A stretch of DNA of 24,317 nucleotides from Mesoaciditoga sp964503355 (GCA_964503355.1 CAZCZS010000019.1:1-24317), one strand, 5' to 3'; counted from the first letter of the stretch, positions 6,004 through 15,142 are shown. Program-made: numbers and translations. The notes: generated by a model not told the origin, from the sequence alone.

Positions 6004-7392
6004 TTGGATTTGAAGATAGATGAATTAACCCCCAAGCAGATAGTTCAAGAACTGGACAAGTACATAATTGGACAAGAAGAAGCCAAGAAATCCGTTGCGG
6101 TAGCGTTGAGGAACAGGATAAGAAGGATGAAACTTCCGCTGGAATTGCAAAGGGATATAATTCCGAAAAATATTTTGATGGTTGGACCGACGGGAGTCGG
6201 AAAAACCGAAATAGCAAGAAGACTTGCCCAACTTTCGGGTTCACCTTTCGTGAAAGTAGAAGTTACACGTTATACGGAAGTTGGTTACGTTGGAAAATCC
6301 GTTGAATCTATAATTCGTGAATTGGTTGAAGCCAGTGTGAACACGGTTAAATCCGAAATGATGAAAAAGGTTGAAAACGAAGCCCAGCGTTTCGTTGAAG
6401 AAAGAATTCTCGACGCCATAGTCCCAGAAAGCGTCAAACGAAACGTGCCCACAGGATTTTTGGGCTTCTTCCAAAATCAACCACAATCTAGAATTTCACC
6501 AGAAGAAAGAAGAAATGCCATTTCTCGTCGAAATGAAATGCGCGAACGTCTGAGAAACGGCGAATTGGAAGAGATGGAAATAGAGCTTGAAATAGAAGAT
6601 ACCACCCCTGTAATGCCCGTTATAGGTGGCATGGGTATGGAAGATATGAACATAGATCTTCAAGATATGTTTGGAAATCTCCTTCCAAAAAAGATGAAGA
6701 AGAAAAGGGTGAAGGTGAAAGACGCGCGTCGCCTGCTTTTGCCCATAGAATCCGAAAAACTCATAGACAAAGACAGCATGATTCAAGAAGCGTTAGAAAG
6801 AGCTCAATACCGGGGAATAGTTTTCTTGGACGAATTTGATAAAATCGTCGCAAGTGGAACAAAAGGAGGACCTGACGTTTCTAGGGAAGGCGTTCAAAGG
6901 GATCTTCTTCCAATAGTGGAGGGGACCAACGTGAACACGAAATACGGCATGGTGAAAACGGATTACATCCTTTTCATAGCCGCCGGCGCTTTTCACCTGT
7001 CGAAACCCTCGGATCTCATTCCGGAAATACAGGGACGTTTTCCGATAAGAGTTGAGCTGGACGCCCTTACGCAAAAGGATTTTGAAAGAATACTCGTGGA
7101 ACCAAAAAATTCTTTGATAAAGCAATATCAAGCTTTGCTTTCCACTGAAAATGTGAGAGTCGAATTCAGTCAAGATGGCATATCGGAAATAGCCCGGATG
7201 GCTTACCAAATGAACGAGAAGCAGGAAAACATAGGAGCGCGTAGACTTTACACCATAGTCGAAAAACTCATGGAAGACGTGTCTTTCGAAGCTCCAGATG
7301 TTGAAAGTCCCGTGATCGTGAACAAAGAATTCGTGGATAAAAAATTGGGAGAGATCGTGGAAAACGAAGATCTTAGCTCGTACATACTTTGA
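6004..7392 (+). CDS. hslU: ATP-dependent protease HslUV, AAA+ unfoldase HslU (ClpY)
   Basis: A 462-residue AAA+ ATPase that unfolds substrates and feeds them to HslV. It starts at TTG 6004 (MDLKIDELTPKQIVQELDKYI) just after the hslV stop, chosen from the AAGGAGG site and family length. Walker A GPTGVGKT is at residues 61-68 and the pore loop GYVG at 94-97. The inserted I-domain spans roughly 110-240 and is rich in charged and Met residues. Walker B is IVFLDEFD; later come GVQRDLLPIVEG, the sensor region FIAAGAFH, the Arg-finger segment PELQGRFP-type (PEIQGRFPIRVEL) and GARRLYTIVEK. The C-terminal EDLSSYIL is the tail that docks into HslV and activates it. Confidence 0.98.
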   Translation: MDLKIDELTPKQIVQELDKYIIGQEEAKKSVAVALRNRIRRMKLPLELQRDIIPKNILMVGPTGVGKTEIARRLAQLSGSPFVKVEVTRYTEVGYVGKSVESIIRELVEASVNTVKSEMMKKVENEAQRFVEERILDAIVPESVKRNVPTGFLGFFQNQPQSRISPEERRNAISRRNEMRERLRNGELEEMEIELEIEDTTPVMPVIGGMGMEDMNIDLQDMFGNLLPKKMKKKRVKVKDARRLLLPIESEKLIDKDSMIQEALERAQYRGIVFLDEFDKIVASGTKGGPDVSREGVQRDLLPIVEGTNVNTKYGMVKTDYILFIAAGAFHLSKPSDLIPEIQGRFPIRVELDALTQKDFERILVEPKNSLIKQYQALLSTENVRVEFSQDGISEIARMAYQMNEKQENIGARRLYTIVEKLMEDVSFEAPDVESPVIVNKEFVDKKLGEIVENEDLSSYIL

Positions 7393-7418
7393 AAAAATAA
7401 AAGGAAAGGAAGTTGAAC

Positions 7419-8753
7419 ATGTTAGAAATCATCAAAGAGGAAGAAAACGTAAAAACCGTGAAGGTAACACTTGAACGTGAAAAAGTGGAAAAGGCGAGAA
7501 ACGACGTTTACTCAGAACTTTCTAAGAGTGTGAGGATCAAAGGATTTAGAAAGGGAAGAGTACCAAGAAACCTGTTGAACACCATACTCGGAATGGAAAA
7601 GATAAACGGTATGGTTAAAGAAAATGTGGCCGATATGGCTTTGGATCTTTTGTATGAAGATGAGGAATTCAAAAAGATGAACATCATGCTTCCGCCGGCG
7701 TTGGTTTCCGTCGATCTTGACGATGAAAAAGCCGAAGTCGTTTTCGAACTCCATCTTTATCCGGAAGTCGAAGTGGAATCCCTTGAAAACGAAGAGATCG
7801 AAATTCCAGAGCTGAAGGAAGAAGACGTGGAAAAGGATGTGGAAGAAGAACTTCAACGTTTGAGAGAAGAAAACGCCGTTCTTGAACCAAAAGATGAAAA
7901 TGGCGTCGTAGAAGAAGGAGATCACGTCGAAATAGAATACCACGTGAAAGACAAAGAAGAAACTCCAAGAAATTTCGATTTCGTCGTTAAAGATCCAAAA
8001 ACAAGTCAGCTGTTTCAAGACGTACTTGGAAAAAAGGTTGGAGACGTTGTAGAGTTTGTAGATGAAAAAGACGAAAACAAGACAACTTACGTCATGAAGA
8101 TAAAGGCCATTCACAGAAGAATATTGGCGGATTTGGATGACGAGTTTGCCAAGACAGTCGATGTTGAAGCGGAAACCCTTGAAGCTTTGAAAAACAAATT
8201 GAGAGAGAAGATAAAAGGATCTTTCGATGAGTTCATGAAAACGTTCGAATCTAACGTTATTCTTGAAAGATTGGCGAACAAGACGAATTTGAAGATGACG
8301 GATCATTCACTCGATCTTTTTGTGAACCACGTCATCATGCGTCAAAAGGAAAACAAGGAATATGAAAAATCCTTGAAGGATTTTGAAGGAGACGAAAAAG
8401 CCTACAAAGAATCTTTGAAAAAAGAGATCACGAATTATCTTAAAATCAAGGGAGCCGTCGAAAAAATAGCGAAAGAAAAGGGAATAGAGGTAACCGAAGA
8501 TGAGATCTTTTCGAGAGCGCAAGATTACTACGTCTCGATGAACATAAGCGATGAGCGACTCAAGGTTACCCTTAGCAAAGATAGAGATCTTCACGATCGA
8601 ATAAAGAACGAAATACTGCACGATAAAGTCGCGCAGGAATTGTTAAAAAACGTGAAGATAGTGGTTAAAAAAACGGATGAGAAGGGCGAGAAATCTAAGA
8701 ATGAAGAAAGTAAAACATCGAAAAATGCCAAGGAGGAAAAAACAGATGAATGA
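7419..8753 (+). CDS. tig: Trigger factor (ribosome-associated chaperone and prolyl isomerase)
   Basis: A 444-residue trigger factor. The N-terminal ribosome-binding domain carries the signature GFRKGRVP (42-49). A central FKBP-like domain (about 150-240) begins near EEGDHVEIEY, and the helical C-terminal cradle (about 250-420) includes DLDDEFAKTVD. The extreme C-terminus (about 420-444) is a Lys/Glu-rich tail that looks disordered. The ATG at 7419 follows AGGAAAGGAAG; the TTG at 7413 two codons earlier is less likely. It overlaps clpP by eight bases and the clpP ribosome site lies inside its tail. The tig-clpP-clpX order is widely conserved in bacteria. Confidence 0.97.
   Translation: MLEIIKEEENVKTVKVTLEREKVEKARNDVYSELSKSVRIKGFRKGRVPRNLLNTILGMEKINGMVKENVADMALDLLYEDEEFKKMNIMLPPALVSVDLDDEKAEVVFELHLYPEVEVESLENEEIEIPELKEEDVEKDVEEELQRLREENAVLEPKDENGVVEEGDHVEIEYHVKDKEETPRNFDFVVKDPKTSQLFQDVLGKKVGDVVEFVDEKDENKTTYVMKIKAIHRRILADLDDEFAKTVDVEAETLEALKNKLREKIKGSFDEFMKTFESNVILERLANKTNLKMTDHSLDLFVNHVIMRQKENKEYEKSLKDFEGDEKAYKESLKKEITNYLKIKGAVEKIAKEKGIEVTEDEIFSRAQDYYVSMNISDERLKVTLSKDRDLHDRIKNEILHDKVAQELLKNVKIVVKKTDEKGEKSKNEESKTSKNAKEEKTDE
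8731..8736 (+). promoter_or_regulatory. Ribosome binding site fixing the clpP start
   Basis: AGGAGG nine bases before ATG 8746, inside the 3' end of tig. It rejects the upstream in-frame start at 8677. Confidence 0.75.
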
Positions 8754-9381
8754 TCGTAATTTAAGTGTCAACGATCAAGGCGTTCCAATAGTGATAGAAA
8801 CCACGGGTAGAAGTGAGAGAGCTTACGATATATATTCTCGTCTTCTCAAAGACAGGATCATCTTTTTGGAAGGCGAGATAAACAGCTACACCTCTGGATT
8901 GGTCGTTGCGCAGTTGCTTTTTTTGGAAGCTCAGGATCCGGATAAAGACATATACCTTTACATCAACTCACCCGGTGGTGAAATAAATGCCGGTTTGGCC
9001 ATATACGACACGATGCAATTCGTGAAATGCGATGTTGTCACAACCGCTATAGGAATGGCGGCTTCGATGGCTGCCGTGCTTTTGGCTGCCGGTGCAAAGG
9101 GGAAAAGATATGCGCTACCCCATGCGACCATCATGATCCATCAACCGCTAGGTGGTGCGGAAGGTCAAGCGGTTGATATAGAGATCCGAGCGCGTGAGAT
9201 CATGAGGTTGAAAAAGGAGATAAATTCCATCCTTTCTCAACACACGAATCAACCACTCGAGAAGATAGAAAAAGATACCGATAGAGATTTCTTCATGACA
9301 TCTCAAGAAGCTTTGAAATACGGTTTGATAGACAAAGTGATCTCTTCAAAAAGAGGTCAAAATGGAGGTAAAAAAGAGTGA
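8746..9381 (+). CDS. clpP: ATP-dependent Clp protease proteolytic subunit ClpP
   Basis: A 211-residue serine protease whose two heptamers form the proteolytic barrel that works with ClpX. The catalytic triad is visible: Ser107 in GMAASMAA, His132 in IMIHQP and Asp181 in TDRDFF, each offset by ten from mature E. coli ClpP. Other family blocks are YLYINSPGGEINAGLAIYDTM and RDFFMTSQEALKYGLIDKV. The start at 8746 is set by AGGAGG and lies within the tig 3' end (eight-base overlap). The stop overlaps the GTG start of clpX (GTGA). Confidence 0.98.
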   Translation: MNDRNLSVNDQGVPIVIETTGRSERAYDIYSRLLKDRIIFLEGEINSYTSGLVVAQLLFLEAQDPDKDIYLYINSPGGEINAGLAIYDTMQFVKCDVVTTAIGMAASMAAVLLAAGAKGKRYALPHATIMIHQPLGGAEGQAVDIEIRAREIMRLKKEINSILSQHTNQPLEKIEKDTDRDFFMTSQEALKYGLIDKVISSKRGQNGGKKE

Positions 9382-10607
9382 AAAATGAGAAATTCTGTTC
9401 TTTTTGTGGACGACCTGCAAGTGAAGTCAACAAGCTCATAGCGGGGCCTAATAACGTTTACATATGCGATGAATGCGTGGAACTTTTTCACGATATTCTT
9501 CACGATCAACCCCAACCATCTGGCAGGGGTGGAAAGAGCGTTAAAAAACTTCCCGGACCTGCCGAAATAAAAGCGGAACTCGATAAATACGTCATCGGCC
9601 AGGAAAGGGCAAAGAGGACTATAAGCGTCGCCGTGTACAACCATTACAAACGTGTCTTCATGGGAAAAAAATTCGACGACGTCGAGATAGAAAAGTCCAA
9701 TATCATGCTCATAGGTCCAACCGGTTCAGGTAAAACTTTGATGGCTCGTGTGTTGGCCAAAATTTTGGATGTGCCATTTGCCATAGCAGATGCCACGCCT
9801 TTGACGGAAGCTGGATACGTCGGTGAAGACGTGGAAAACGTGATTTTAAGACTTTTACAGGTTGCCGATTTTGATGTGGAACGCGCCAAACACGGTATCA
9901 TATACATAGACGAAATCGACAAGATATCAAGAAAATCCCAAAACGTTTCCATAACCAGGGATGTTTCCGGTGAAGGCGTTCAACAAGCCCTTTTGAAAAT
10001 AGTCGAAGGAACGATCGCCAACGTGCCACCGCAAGGAGGTAGAAAACATCCTTATCAGGAATTCATAAAAGTTGACACCACGGATATACTCTTTATCGTT
10101 GGGGGAGCTTTTGATGGATTGGAAGATCTGATAAAAGAAAGAGTTCAAAAGACGACCATGGGATTCAACGCAACTTTGAAATCCAAAAAAGACGAAAATG
10201 TGAGCGAACTTCTCAAGCAAGTCATACCAGACGATCTGGTGCATTACGGATTGATACCGGAATTCGTTGGAAGGTTTCCAATAGTTACCACTTTAGAAGA
10301 ATTGGATGAAAAACAACTTGTCAGGATTTTGACGGAACCGAAGAACGCAGTTGTAAAACAATACAAGAAACTCTTGGAATTGGATAACGTTGAATTGGAT
10401 TTTGAAGAAGAAGCGCTTTTGGAAATAGCGAAGCTTTCAAAGAAACGCGGTACAGGTGCGCGAGGCCTCAAAAGTGTGATGGATGAGGTCATGATGGATG
10501 TCATGTTCGAAGTTCCAAGTCTTCAAAATGTGCGCAGGGTTATAGTCACGGCTGAAACCGTTAAAGAGGGAAAGAAACCGATAGTTGAGATGAAAGAATC
10601 GGCATGA
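9378..10607 (+). CDS. clpX: ATP-dependent Clp protease, AAA+ unfoldase ClpX
   Basis: A 409-residue ClpX that recognises, unfolds and passes substrates to ClpP. The N-terminal zinc-binding domain has CSFC (C7, C10) and CDEC (C30, C33). Walker A GPTGSGKT lies at 113-120, the pore loop is GYVG, and Walker B is IIYIDEID. The RKH substrate loop (GGRKHPYQEF) is present, and the ClpP-docking loop reads MGF in place of the usual IGF. PEFVGRFP carries the Arg finger and GARGLKSVMDEVM sensor 2. The GTG start at 9378 overlaps the clpP stop by four bases and is preceded by GGAGGT (9364-9369). Confidence 0.98.
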   Translation: MKNEKFCSFCGRPASEVNKLIAGPNNVYICDECVELFHDILHDQPQPSGRGGKSVKKLPGPAEIKAELDKYVIGQERAKRTISVAVYNHYKRVFMGKKFDDVEIEKSNIMLIGPTGSGKTLMARVLAKILDVPFAIADATPLTEAGYVGEDVENVILRLLQVADFDVERAKHGIIYIDEIDKISRKSQNVSITRDVSGEGVQQALLKIVEGTIANVPPQGGRKHPYQEFIKVDTTDILFIVGGAFDGLEDLIKERVQKTTMGFNATLKSKKDENVSELLKQVIPDDLVHYGLIPEFVGRFPIVTTLEELDEKQLVRILTEPKNAVVKQYKKLLELDNVELDFEEEALLEIAKLSKKRGTGARGLKSVMDEVMMDVMFEVPSLQNVRRVIVTAETVKEGKKPIVEMKESA

Positions 10608-10621
10608 GGTTGGAGATCTGA

Positions 10622-11605
10622 ATGGCGCTTATATTCGGAATCGAGAGTTCTTGCGATGAAACGTCCATAGCCATCGTTGAGAACGGAGAGAAGATCTTGG
10701 CCGAGAAAACCGCTTCTCAAATCGCGACACACGCCTTGTACGGTGGAGTGGTTCCTGAAATAGCGTCGAGACATCATCTTGAGAACATATCCACTCTCGT
10801 TCAAATGGTTATGGATGAATCGAATGTGGATCCAATGGATATCTCCGCAGTGGCGGTTACTTATGGGCCCGGTTTAGCCGGGCCTTTACTCGTTGGAATA
10901 TCTTACGCCAAAGCGTTGTCGTACGCGTGGAAGGTGCCTCTCATAGCCGTCAACCATATGTTAGGTCACCTAAATGCCGTTTTTCTCTTCGATAAATCAA
11001 TAAAACTTCCGGCGTTGGTTTTGATGGTTTCCGGAGCTCATACCGAAATTTTATACATGGAATCGATGTTTTCTTACAAGATAATTGGGAAATCCATAGA
11101 CGACGCGGCCGGCGAATCTTTTGACAAAGTGGCGAGAATGATAGGTTTACCTTATCCAGGAGGACCTGAAATAGATAAAGTGGCCAAATATGGAAAAAGC
11201 GTTTACAATTTTCCAAAACCGAAGACTCAGAGAAAGTACGATTTCAGTTTTAGTGGCCTTAAAACGCATGTGAAGTACTTTTTACGGGATAACAAAGATG
11301 TCAAAATCGAAGATGTCGCGGCGTCATTTCAAGAAGCGGTAACGTCTCTTCTCATAGAAAAAACGCTCGAAGCCGCCAAAGAATACGCAGTTCACGATGT
11401 GGTGATAGCCGGTGGAGTTGCGGCCAATTCTGAGTTGAGAAAAAAAGCCAAAGAGTCTGAAGATGAAAGAATTTCCTTTCACTTTCCACCTCTAAAGTAC
11501 TGCACGGATAACGCCGCCATGATAGCGGCCGCAGGTTGGCAATATTACAAAAGAGGCGTGTTCGCCGATTTGGATTTGAACGCCGTTCCGAATTTGGAGG
11601 TTTAA
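10622..11605 (+). CDS. tsaD: tRNA N6-adenosine threonylcarbamoyltransferase TsaD
   Basis: A 327-residue enzyme (Kae1/Gcp/YgjD family) that transfers threonylcarbamoyl from threonylcarbamoyl-AMP to A37 of ANN-decoding tRNAs, together with TsaB and TsaE. The N-terminal GIESSCDETS, the metal-binding NHMLGH (H112, H116), VSGAHTEIL, SIDDAAGESFDKVARMIGLPYPGGPEID, FSFSGLKTHV, VIAGGVAANSELR and the C-terminal CTDNAAMIAAAG are all present. The ATG at 10622 follows GGAGATCTGA. tsaB and tsaE are not in the window. Confidence 0.98.
   Translation: MALIFGIESSCDETSIAIVENGEKILAEKTASQIATHALYGGVVPEIASRHHLENISTLVQMVMDESNVDPMDISAVAVTYGPGLAGPLLVGISYAKALSYAWKVPLIAVNHMLGHLNAVFLFDKSIKLPALVLMVSGAHTEILYMESMFSYKIIGKSIDDAAGESFDKVARMIGLPYPGGPEIDKVAKYGKSVYNFPKPKTQRKYDFSFSGLKTHVKYFLRDNKDVKIEDVAASFQEAVTSLLIEKTLEAAKEYAVHDVVIAGGVAANSELRKKAKESEDERISFHFPPLKYCTDNAAMIAAAGWQYYKRGVFADLDLNAVPNLEV
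11596..11601 (+). promoter_or_regulatory. Ribosome binding site selecting a GTG start for the biotin-synthase-like gene
   Basis: GGAGGT six bases before GTG 11608, in the last codons of tsaD. It rejects the in-frame start at 11536 inside tsaD. Confidence 0.7.
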
Positions 11606-11607
11606 AA

Positions 11608-12525
11608 GTGAGATTATCTTATGGAAGCGCCCGCTTTTTGGAGTTGGTGAAATCCGGTCCCAAACTCAACATGCAGACCATTTACACCATGTTTGGAGAG
11701 AGATGTAAATTCGATTGTGCGTATTGCGCACAGGCCAAGACGAGCTTGGCAGCCGAGAAGATGCTTTCTCGGGTGGTGTGGCCGAAATTCGATATGGGAG
11801 AGATCGTGAAAGCCATAGAAAGATCTTATGAGAAAGTGAAAAGAATTTGTTTGCAGGTTGTTTCATCTGACGAAGCTCAATCAGAAGCGTTTGAATTTCT
11901 TGAAAAGATTAAAAAGCTCAGAATTCCCATATCGGCAAGCGTCAGGGTTTTCTCCGTTCAACAGACGAGAGAATGGTTCGAAATGGGTGTTGAGAGACTT
12001 GGAGTGGCTACCGACGTTGTAAGCGAAAGGTACTATTCAAAATATCGTGGTGGGGATTTGAAAACGCATTTAGCCCTTTTAAAAGCCCTTTCCGATCTCT
12101 TTCCACATCACATAACCACCCATGCCATTGTGGGGCTTGGAGAAAGTGAAAAAGAGATGGTGGAATTCATTCAACAAATGTACGACTGGAATATAACCGT
12201 AGGTCTTTTCGCGTTTACACCTTTAAAGGGAACGAAATTGGAGGGCAATTCAAAGCCTTCAATGGATGCATATAGAAGGATTCAAGTGGCGCGTTACATT
12301 TTGGAAAAAAAATTGAGCTCCATCGAAAGATTCTCATTTTCTCAAGATGGGAAGATATTGGGTTACGGTATAGAACTTGAATCCATACCTGAAAGTGCTT
12401 TTTTCACGTCTGGTTGTCCAAACTGCACCAGACCTTATTACAACGAGGAACCTGGAGAGGAAATGTACAATTTTTTTGATAAAGTTGAGCGCAAACCTTT
12501 TAAAATCGGAAACAGAGAGGTTTGA
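11608..12525 (+). CDS. Biotin-synthase-like radical SAM protein (COG2516-like; possible LipS-type lipoyl synthase component)
   Basis: A 305-residue radical SAM enzyme with cluster motif CKFDCAYC (C33, C37, C40) preceded by NMQTIYTMFGE, and the BioB-like order of barrel strands (VVSSDEAQSEAF, SVRVFSV, GVATDVVSERYY, HAIVGLGESEKEM). It is not an ordinary BioB: the C-terminus has SGCPNCTRPYYNEEP with a second cysteine pair (C270, C273) that could bind an auxiliary Fe-S cluster or zinc. From memory this tail resembles 'biotin synthase-related' COG2516 proteins, some of which (LipS1/LipS2) insert sulfur into octanoyl groups to make lipoate. Gene order (tsaD upstream, envelope genes downstream) does not help. 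Radical SAM is certain; the substrate is unresolved. Confidence 0.8.
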   Translation: MRLSYGSARFLELVKSGPKLNMQTIYTMFGERCKFDCAYCAQAKTSLAAEKMLSRVVWPKFDMGEIVKAIERSYEKVKRICLQVVSSDEAQSEAFEFLEKIKKLRIPISASVRVFSVQQTREWFEMGVERLGVATDVVSERYYSKYRGGDLKTHLALLKALSDLFPHHITTHAIVGLGESEKEMVEFIQQMYDWNITVGLFAFTPLKGTKLEGNSKPSMDAYRRIQVARYILEKKLSSIERFSFSQDGKILGYGIELESIPESAFFTSGCPNCTRPYYNEEPGEEMYNFFDKVERKPFKIGNREV

Positions 12526-12530
12526 GACGA

Positions 12531-14231
12531 ATGCGATTTAAATACGCTTTGATTTTCGTCTTGATCGTGTTGGCCGCGTTGAGCATGTCAAATGTATACG
12601 CGGAATCGTTAACGTTGATCACGAATCCACCTCAATCATTGGTTTACGTGGATGATGTGCTCGTAGGTCAAACGAACGAAATGGGAAAGCTTACCTGCCA
12701 AGTTAAGATGGGTTCAAAAGTGAAAATCGAAAACGTTGGGTACTTCCCTTACACCTTTACTTTCAACGATTCCAGGCAAGCGACGGTTCAGGTGAATTTG
12801 AAGCCCATTTCGTACATCTTCATTTCATCCACTCCTTGTGACGCTTACGCCCTTGTGGATGGAAGTGAATACGCGCTTCCCGCGACCATTACCGTGCCAG
12901 CTGGAAAGCATGATGTCGTTGTGAAAAGAGATGGATACCTTCCAAAAAATATCGCCATCGTCAGTCCGCCATTTGGTGTTGTCAAAAGGTACTTTCAACT
13001 TGAAAAAAGTGGGAAGGTGATCGTAACCACTTCCCCTTCTCGAGCCATGGTGCTATTGGACGATGAATTCACCGCCATTACACCCTTTTCCACATATCTT
13101 GAAAGTGGAACGCATTCCATATTTTTGAGTTTAAACGGTTATTCTCCGATTTCAACGACTGTCGTTATTCCTGAAGAATCAACGCCTTTGAACTTTCATT
13201 TCAATTTGAAAAAGTTGTTGAAAGTCACGGTGGTTTCATCTCCTTCAAATGCGGTGGTAACGATGGCTTCCACAACGTTCGTGACGCCCGCTACCTTGAC
13301 GTTGAACGCGGGAAGATACGTTTACAGTGCCCACCAGGAATATTCCTACCCGTCAACGGGAGAGCTATTCATAAGAAAAAGTGGAAAGTACATCGTGAAA
13401 TTGAAACCAAAGATCGGATTGGTCGTCTTTACCTCCAATCCCATGGGCGCGGCCGTGACTTTGAATGGAAAATTCATCGGTCAAACTCAAAAGAGTCTCA
13501 GACTTGTGTATGGGAAATACCATGTGAAGATGGTGGGCAACGATGGAAAGATATGGTTTGGTAATTTCGTTTTGAATCAGGATATAAAGACGATATACGC
13601 CGATATGGTGAATACTGGCATGGTCTTGGTAAACGCTTATCCTTCAACCAATACCATTGCCCACATAGGACAGATCTGGACAAGTGTACCGGCAACTTTA
13701 AACGCAGCCGTGGGAGTGTACAAAGTCGAATTTTTCAATCCCAAATATCCGACACTCTCGAGGTACATAGAGGTAAGAGCTGGAAGAATCTCAAAGATAG
13801 ACGTTTCTTTGCAACCCATGTCCACTTTTTTCGTCATGACGTATCCTTTAAACGCTTTGATATCCCTGGACGGTGAAGTTGTTGGAAGATCTCCGATATT
13901 CGGTGTGGAGGTAAAAGCCGGCGAACATCTTTTAAGCGTTAAATGGGATGACGTTAAAATGGAAAAGAAAGTCATGATGGCGAAAGACAAAGTGTACACG
14001 TTCACGTTTACCGATCCAAATAGCGTAAAAGTCACGTTTATCTCTTATCCCGATCCTTTGAAATTGATACTTGATGGAAAGGAAAAGGGTTACACTCCCA
14101 TTTCAATTCAGCTTGGACGTGGCGAACATTCTTACGAAGCTTACGATGTGCTTGGAACAGAGGTGGCTAGCGGGACTTTGAATACCACCTACTTTGCATC
14201 AAAGACCTATTTCTTTTTGAACGGGAGGTAA
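12531..14231 (+). CDS. Exported PEGA-repeat protein (eight repeats)
   Basis: A 566-residue protein with a clear signal peptide (MRFKYALIFVLIVLAALSMSNVYA, about 24 residues in two parts: basic start, then hydrophobic core ending in AYA-like NVYA). The rest is about eight tandem PEGA-type domains of 55-65 residues, near 27-90, 94-158, 161-226, 229-292, 296-358, 363-428, 432-490 and 498-560. Each has the pattern 'hydrophobic strand, (S/T)xP, strand, D/NG, TP, xAGxH/Y, hydrophobic strand'; examples are TSPSRAMVLLDDE, LPATITVPAGKHDV and LDGEVVGRSP. PEGA domains are common in surface and envelope proteins and are thought to bind or space cell-wall structures. No enzymatic domain or C-terminal anchor is visible. 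The next gene encodes an SLH envelope protein, suggesting a joint role in the cell envelope. Confidence 0.88.
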   Translation: MRFKYALIFVLIVLAALSMSNVYAESLTLITNPPQSLVYVDDVLVGQTNEMGKLTCQVKMGSKVKIENVGYFPYTFTFNDSRQATVQVNLKPISYIFISSTPCDAYALVDGSEYALPATITVPAGKHDVVVKRDGYLPKNIAIVSPPFGVVKRYFQLEKSGKVIVTTSPSRAMVLLDDEFTAITPFSTYLESGTHSIFLSLNGYSPISTTVVIPEESTPLNFHFNLKKLLKVTVVSSPSNAVVTMASTTFVTPATLTLNAGRYVYSAHQEYSYPSTGELFIRKSGKYIVKLKPKIGLVVFTSNPMGAAVTLNGKFIGQTQKSLRLVYGKYHVKMVGNDGKIWFGNFVLNQDIKTIYADMVNTGMVLVNAYPSTNTIAHIGQIWTSVPATLNAAVGVYKVEFFNPKYPTLSRYIEVRAGRISKIDVSLQPMSTFFVMTYPLNALISLDGEVVGRSPIFGVEVKAGEHLLSVKWDDVKMEKKVMMAKDKVYTFTFTDPNSVKVTFISYPDPLKLILDGKEKGYTPISIQLGRGEHSYEAYDVLGTEVASGTLNTTYFASKTYFFLNGR

Positions 14232-14236
14232 TAAGA

Positions 14237-15142
14237 ATGCGAAAGACGATGGCTTTTTTCGTTTTACTTATTCTGATAGCGTCTGCCCTTTTAGCCATTT
14301 CTATAAACGATGTGGCTCCCTCGTCGGATTTATACCCTTACGTGGTTGAGATGGTGCAAAACAACATAATGCAGCTGGATTCGAGCGGAAATTTCAACGG
14401 AACGCTTGTCGTAACGCGTGCGGATTTGGCTAGAATTCTTTCGAGACTTCTCAATTACGTTCAAGGTAGAGTTCAACCGTTAACTCAAGTAAGTCAAGAA
14501 AAAGGAAGCTCTTCCGCGACCACAGTTGCCATATCCAACGAACTTTCCATGAAGATACAGAAAATCGAAGACGCGATGAAAAAGTATTCCAACTTTGAAG
14601 CCTACATAGAAAACACTTCCAACAGTTTAAGTGGAATAATAACCGATGTGGATCAGATGAAAGTGCAATTGGATTCCATGCAGAGAATAGTTGCGTCGTT
14701 AAAGAGCGTGAACTCCATTCCTCCTTCAAGTCTGTTGGCCCAAGTTTTAAACGATGAGAAAAAAATGAATGTGAAATTGGACGATCTTTCTTCAAAATAC
14801 GAAACCTTGAAGGCGGAAAACGAGATGAATGTGAAGAAGATGAATTCCATCACGGATTCCATGGATTCAACGTTGACCAAAATCGAAATGGACTTTTCAG
14901 CTTTGAACCTTAGAATGAACTCCTTGGAGAACGAGAGAAAATTAGAATCACAGAAAGTTTCCACCGCCTTGGATAAGATGTCTTCCGCGACGAAGAAGAT
15001 GGAAAGTCTTTCTCAAGAAAACGTTGAGTTGAAAAAACAGGTTTCCTCTTTGAAAGCCACTCTCGGCCAAATTTACCTTTTTCAGGCCCTTGAAGCGGCG
15101 GTGTTTATAGGAACCATCGTGTATGTGGTGTTCATGAAATGA
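14237..15142 (+). CDS. SLH-domain / coiled-coil / C-terminally anchored envelope protein (Omp-alpha-like)
   Basis: A 301-residue protein with signal peptide (1-20), one S-layer-homology-like domain at about 22-75 (INDVAPSSDLYPYVVEMV...LVVTRADLARILSRLLN), a long predicted coiled coil at about 95-275 (heptad-like, Gly/Pro poor, rich in Met, Ser, Lys, Glu), and a final hydrophobic segment (FQALEAAVFIGTIVYVVFM, about 279-300). This is the domain order of Omp-alpha of Thermotoga, a rod that holds the outer 'toga' away from the cell: the SLH end binds peptidoglycan and the C-terminus sits in the outer membrane. The ATG at 14237 follows GGGAGGT. Its stop overlaps the next start as ATGA. Confidence 0.85.
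   Translation: MRKTMAFFVLLILIASALLAISINDVAPSSDLYPYVVEMVQNNIMQLDSSGNFNGTLVVTRADLARILSRLLNYVQGRVQPLTQVSQEKGSSSATTVAISNELSMKIQKIEDAMKKYSNFEAYIENTSNSLSGIITDVDQMKVQLDSMQRIVASLKSVNSIPPSSLLAQVLNDEKKMNVKLDDLSSKYETLKAENEMNVKKMNSITDSMDSTLTKIEMDFSALNLRMNSLENERKLESQKVSTALDKMSSATKKMESLSQENVELKKQVSSLKATLGQIYLFQALEAAVFIGTIVYVVFMK

Noticed and set aside
7512..8306. 264-codon minus-strand frame opposite tig
   Set aside because: Antisense to a clear trigger factor; low-complexity Phe-rich translation.
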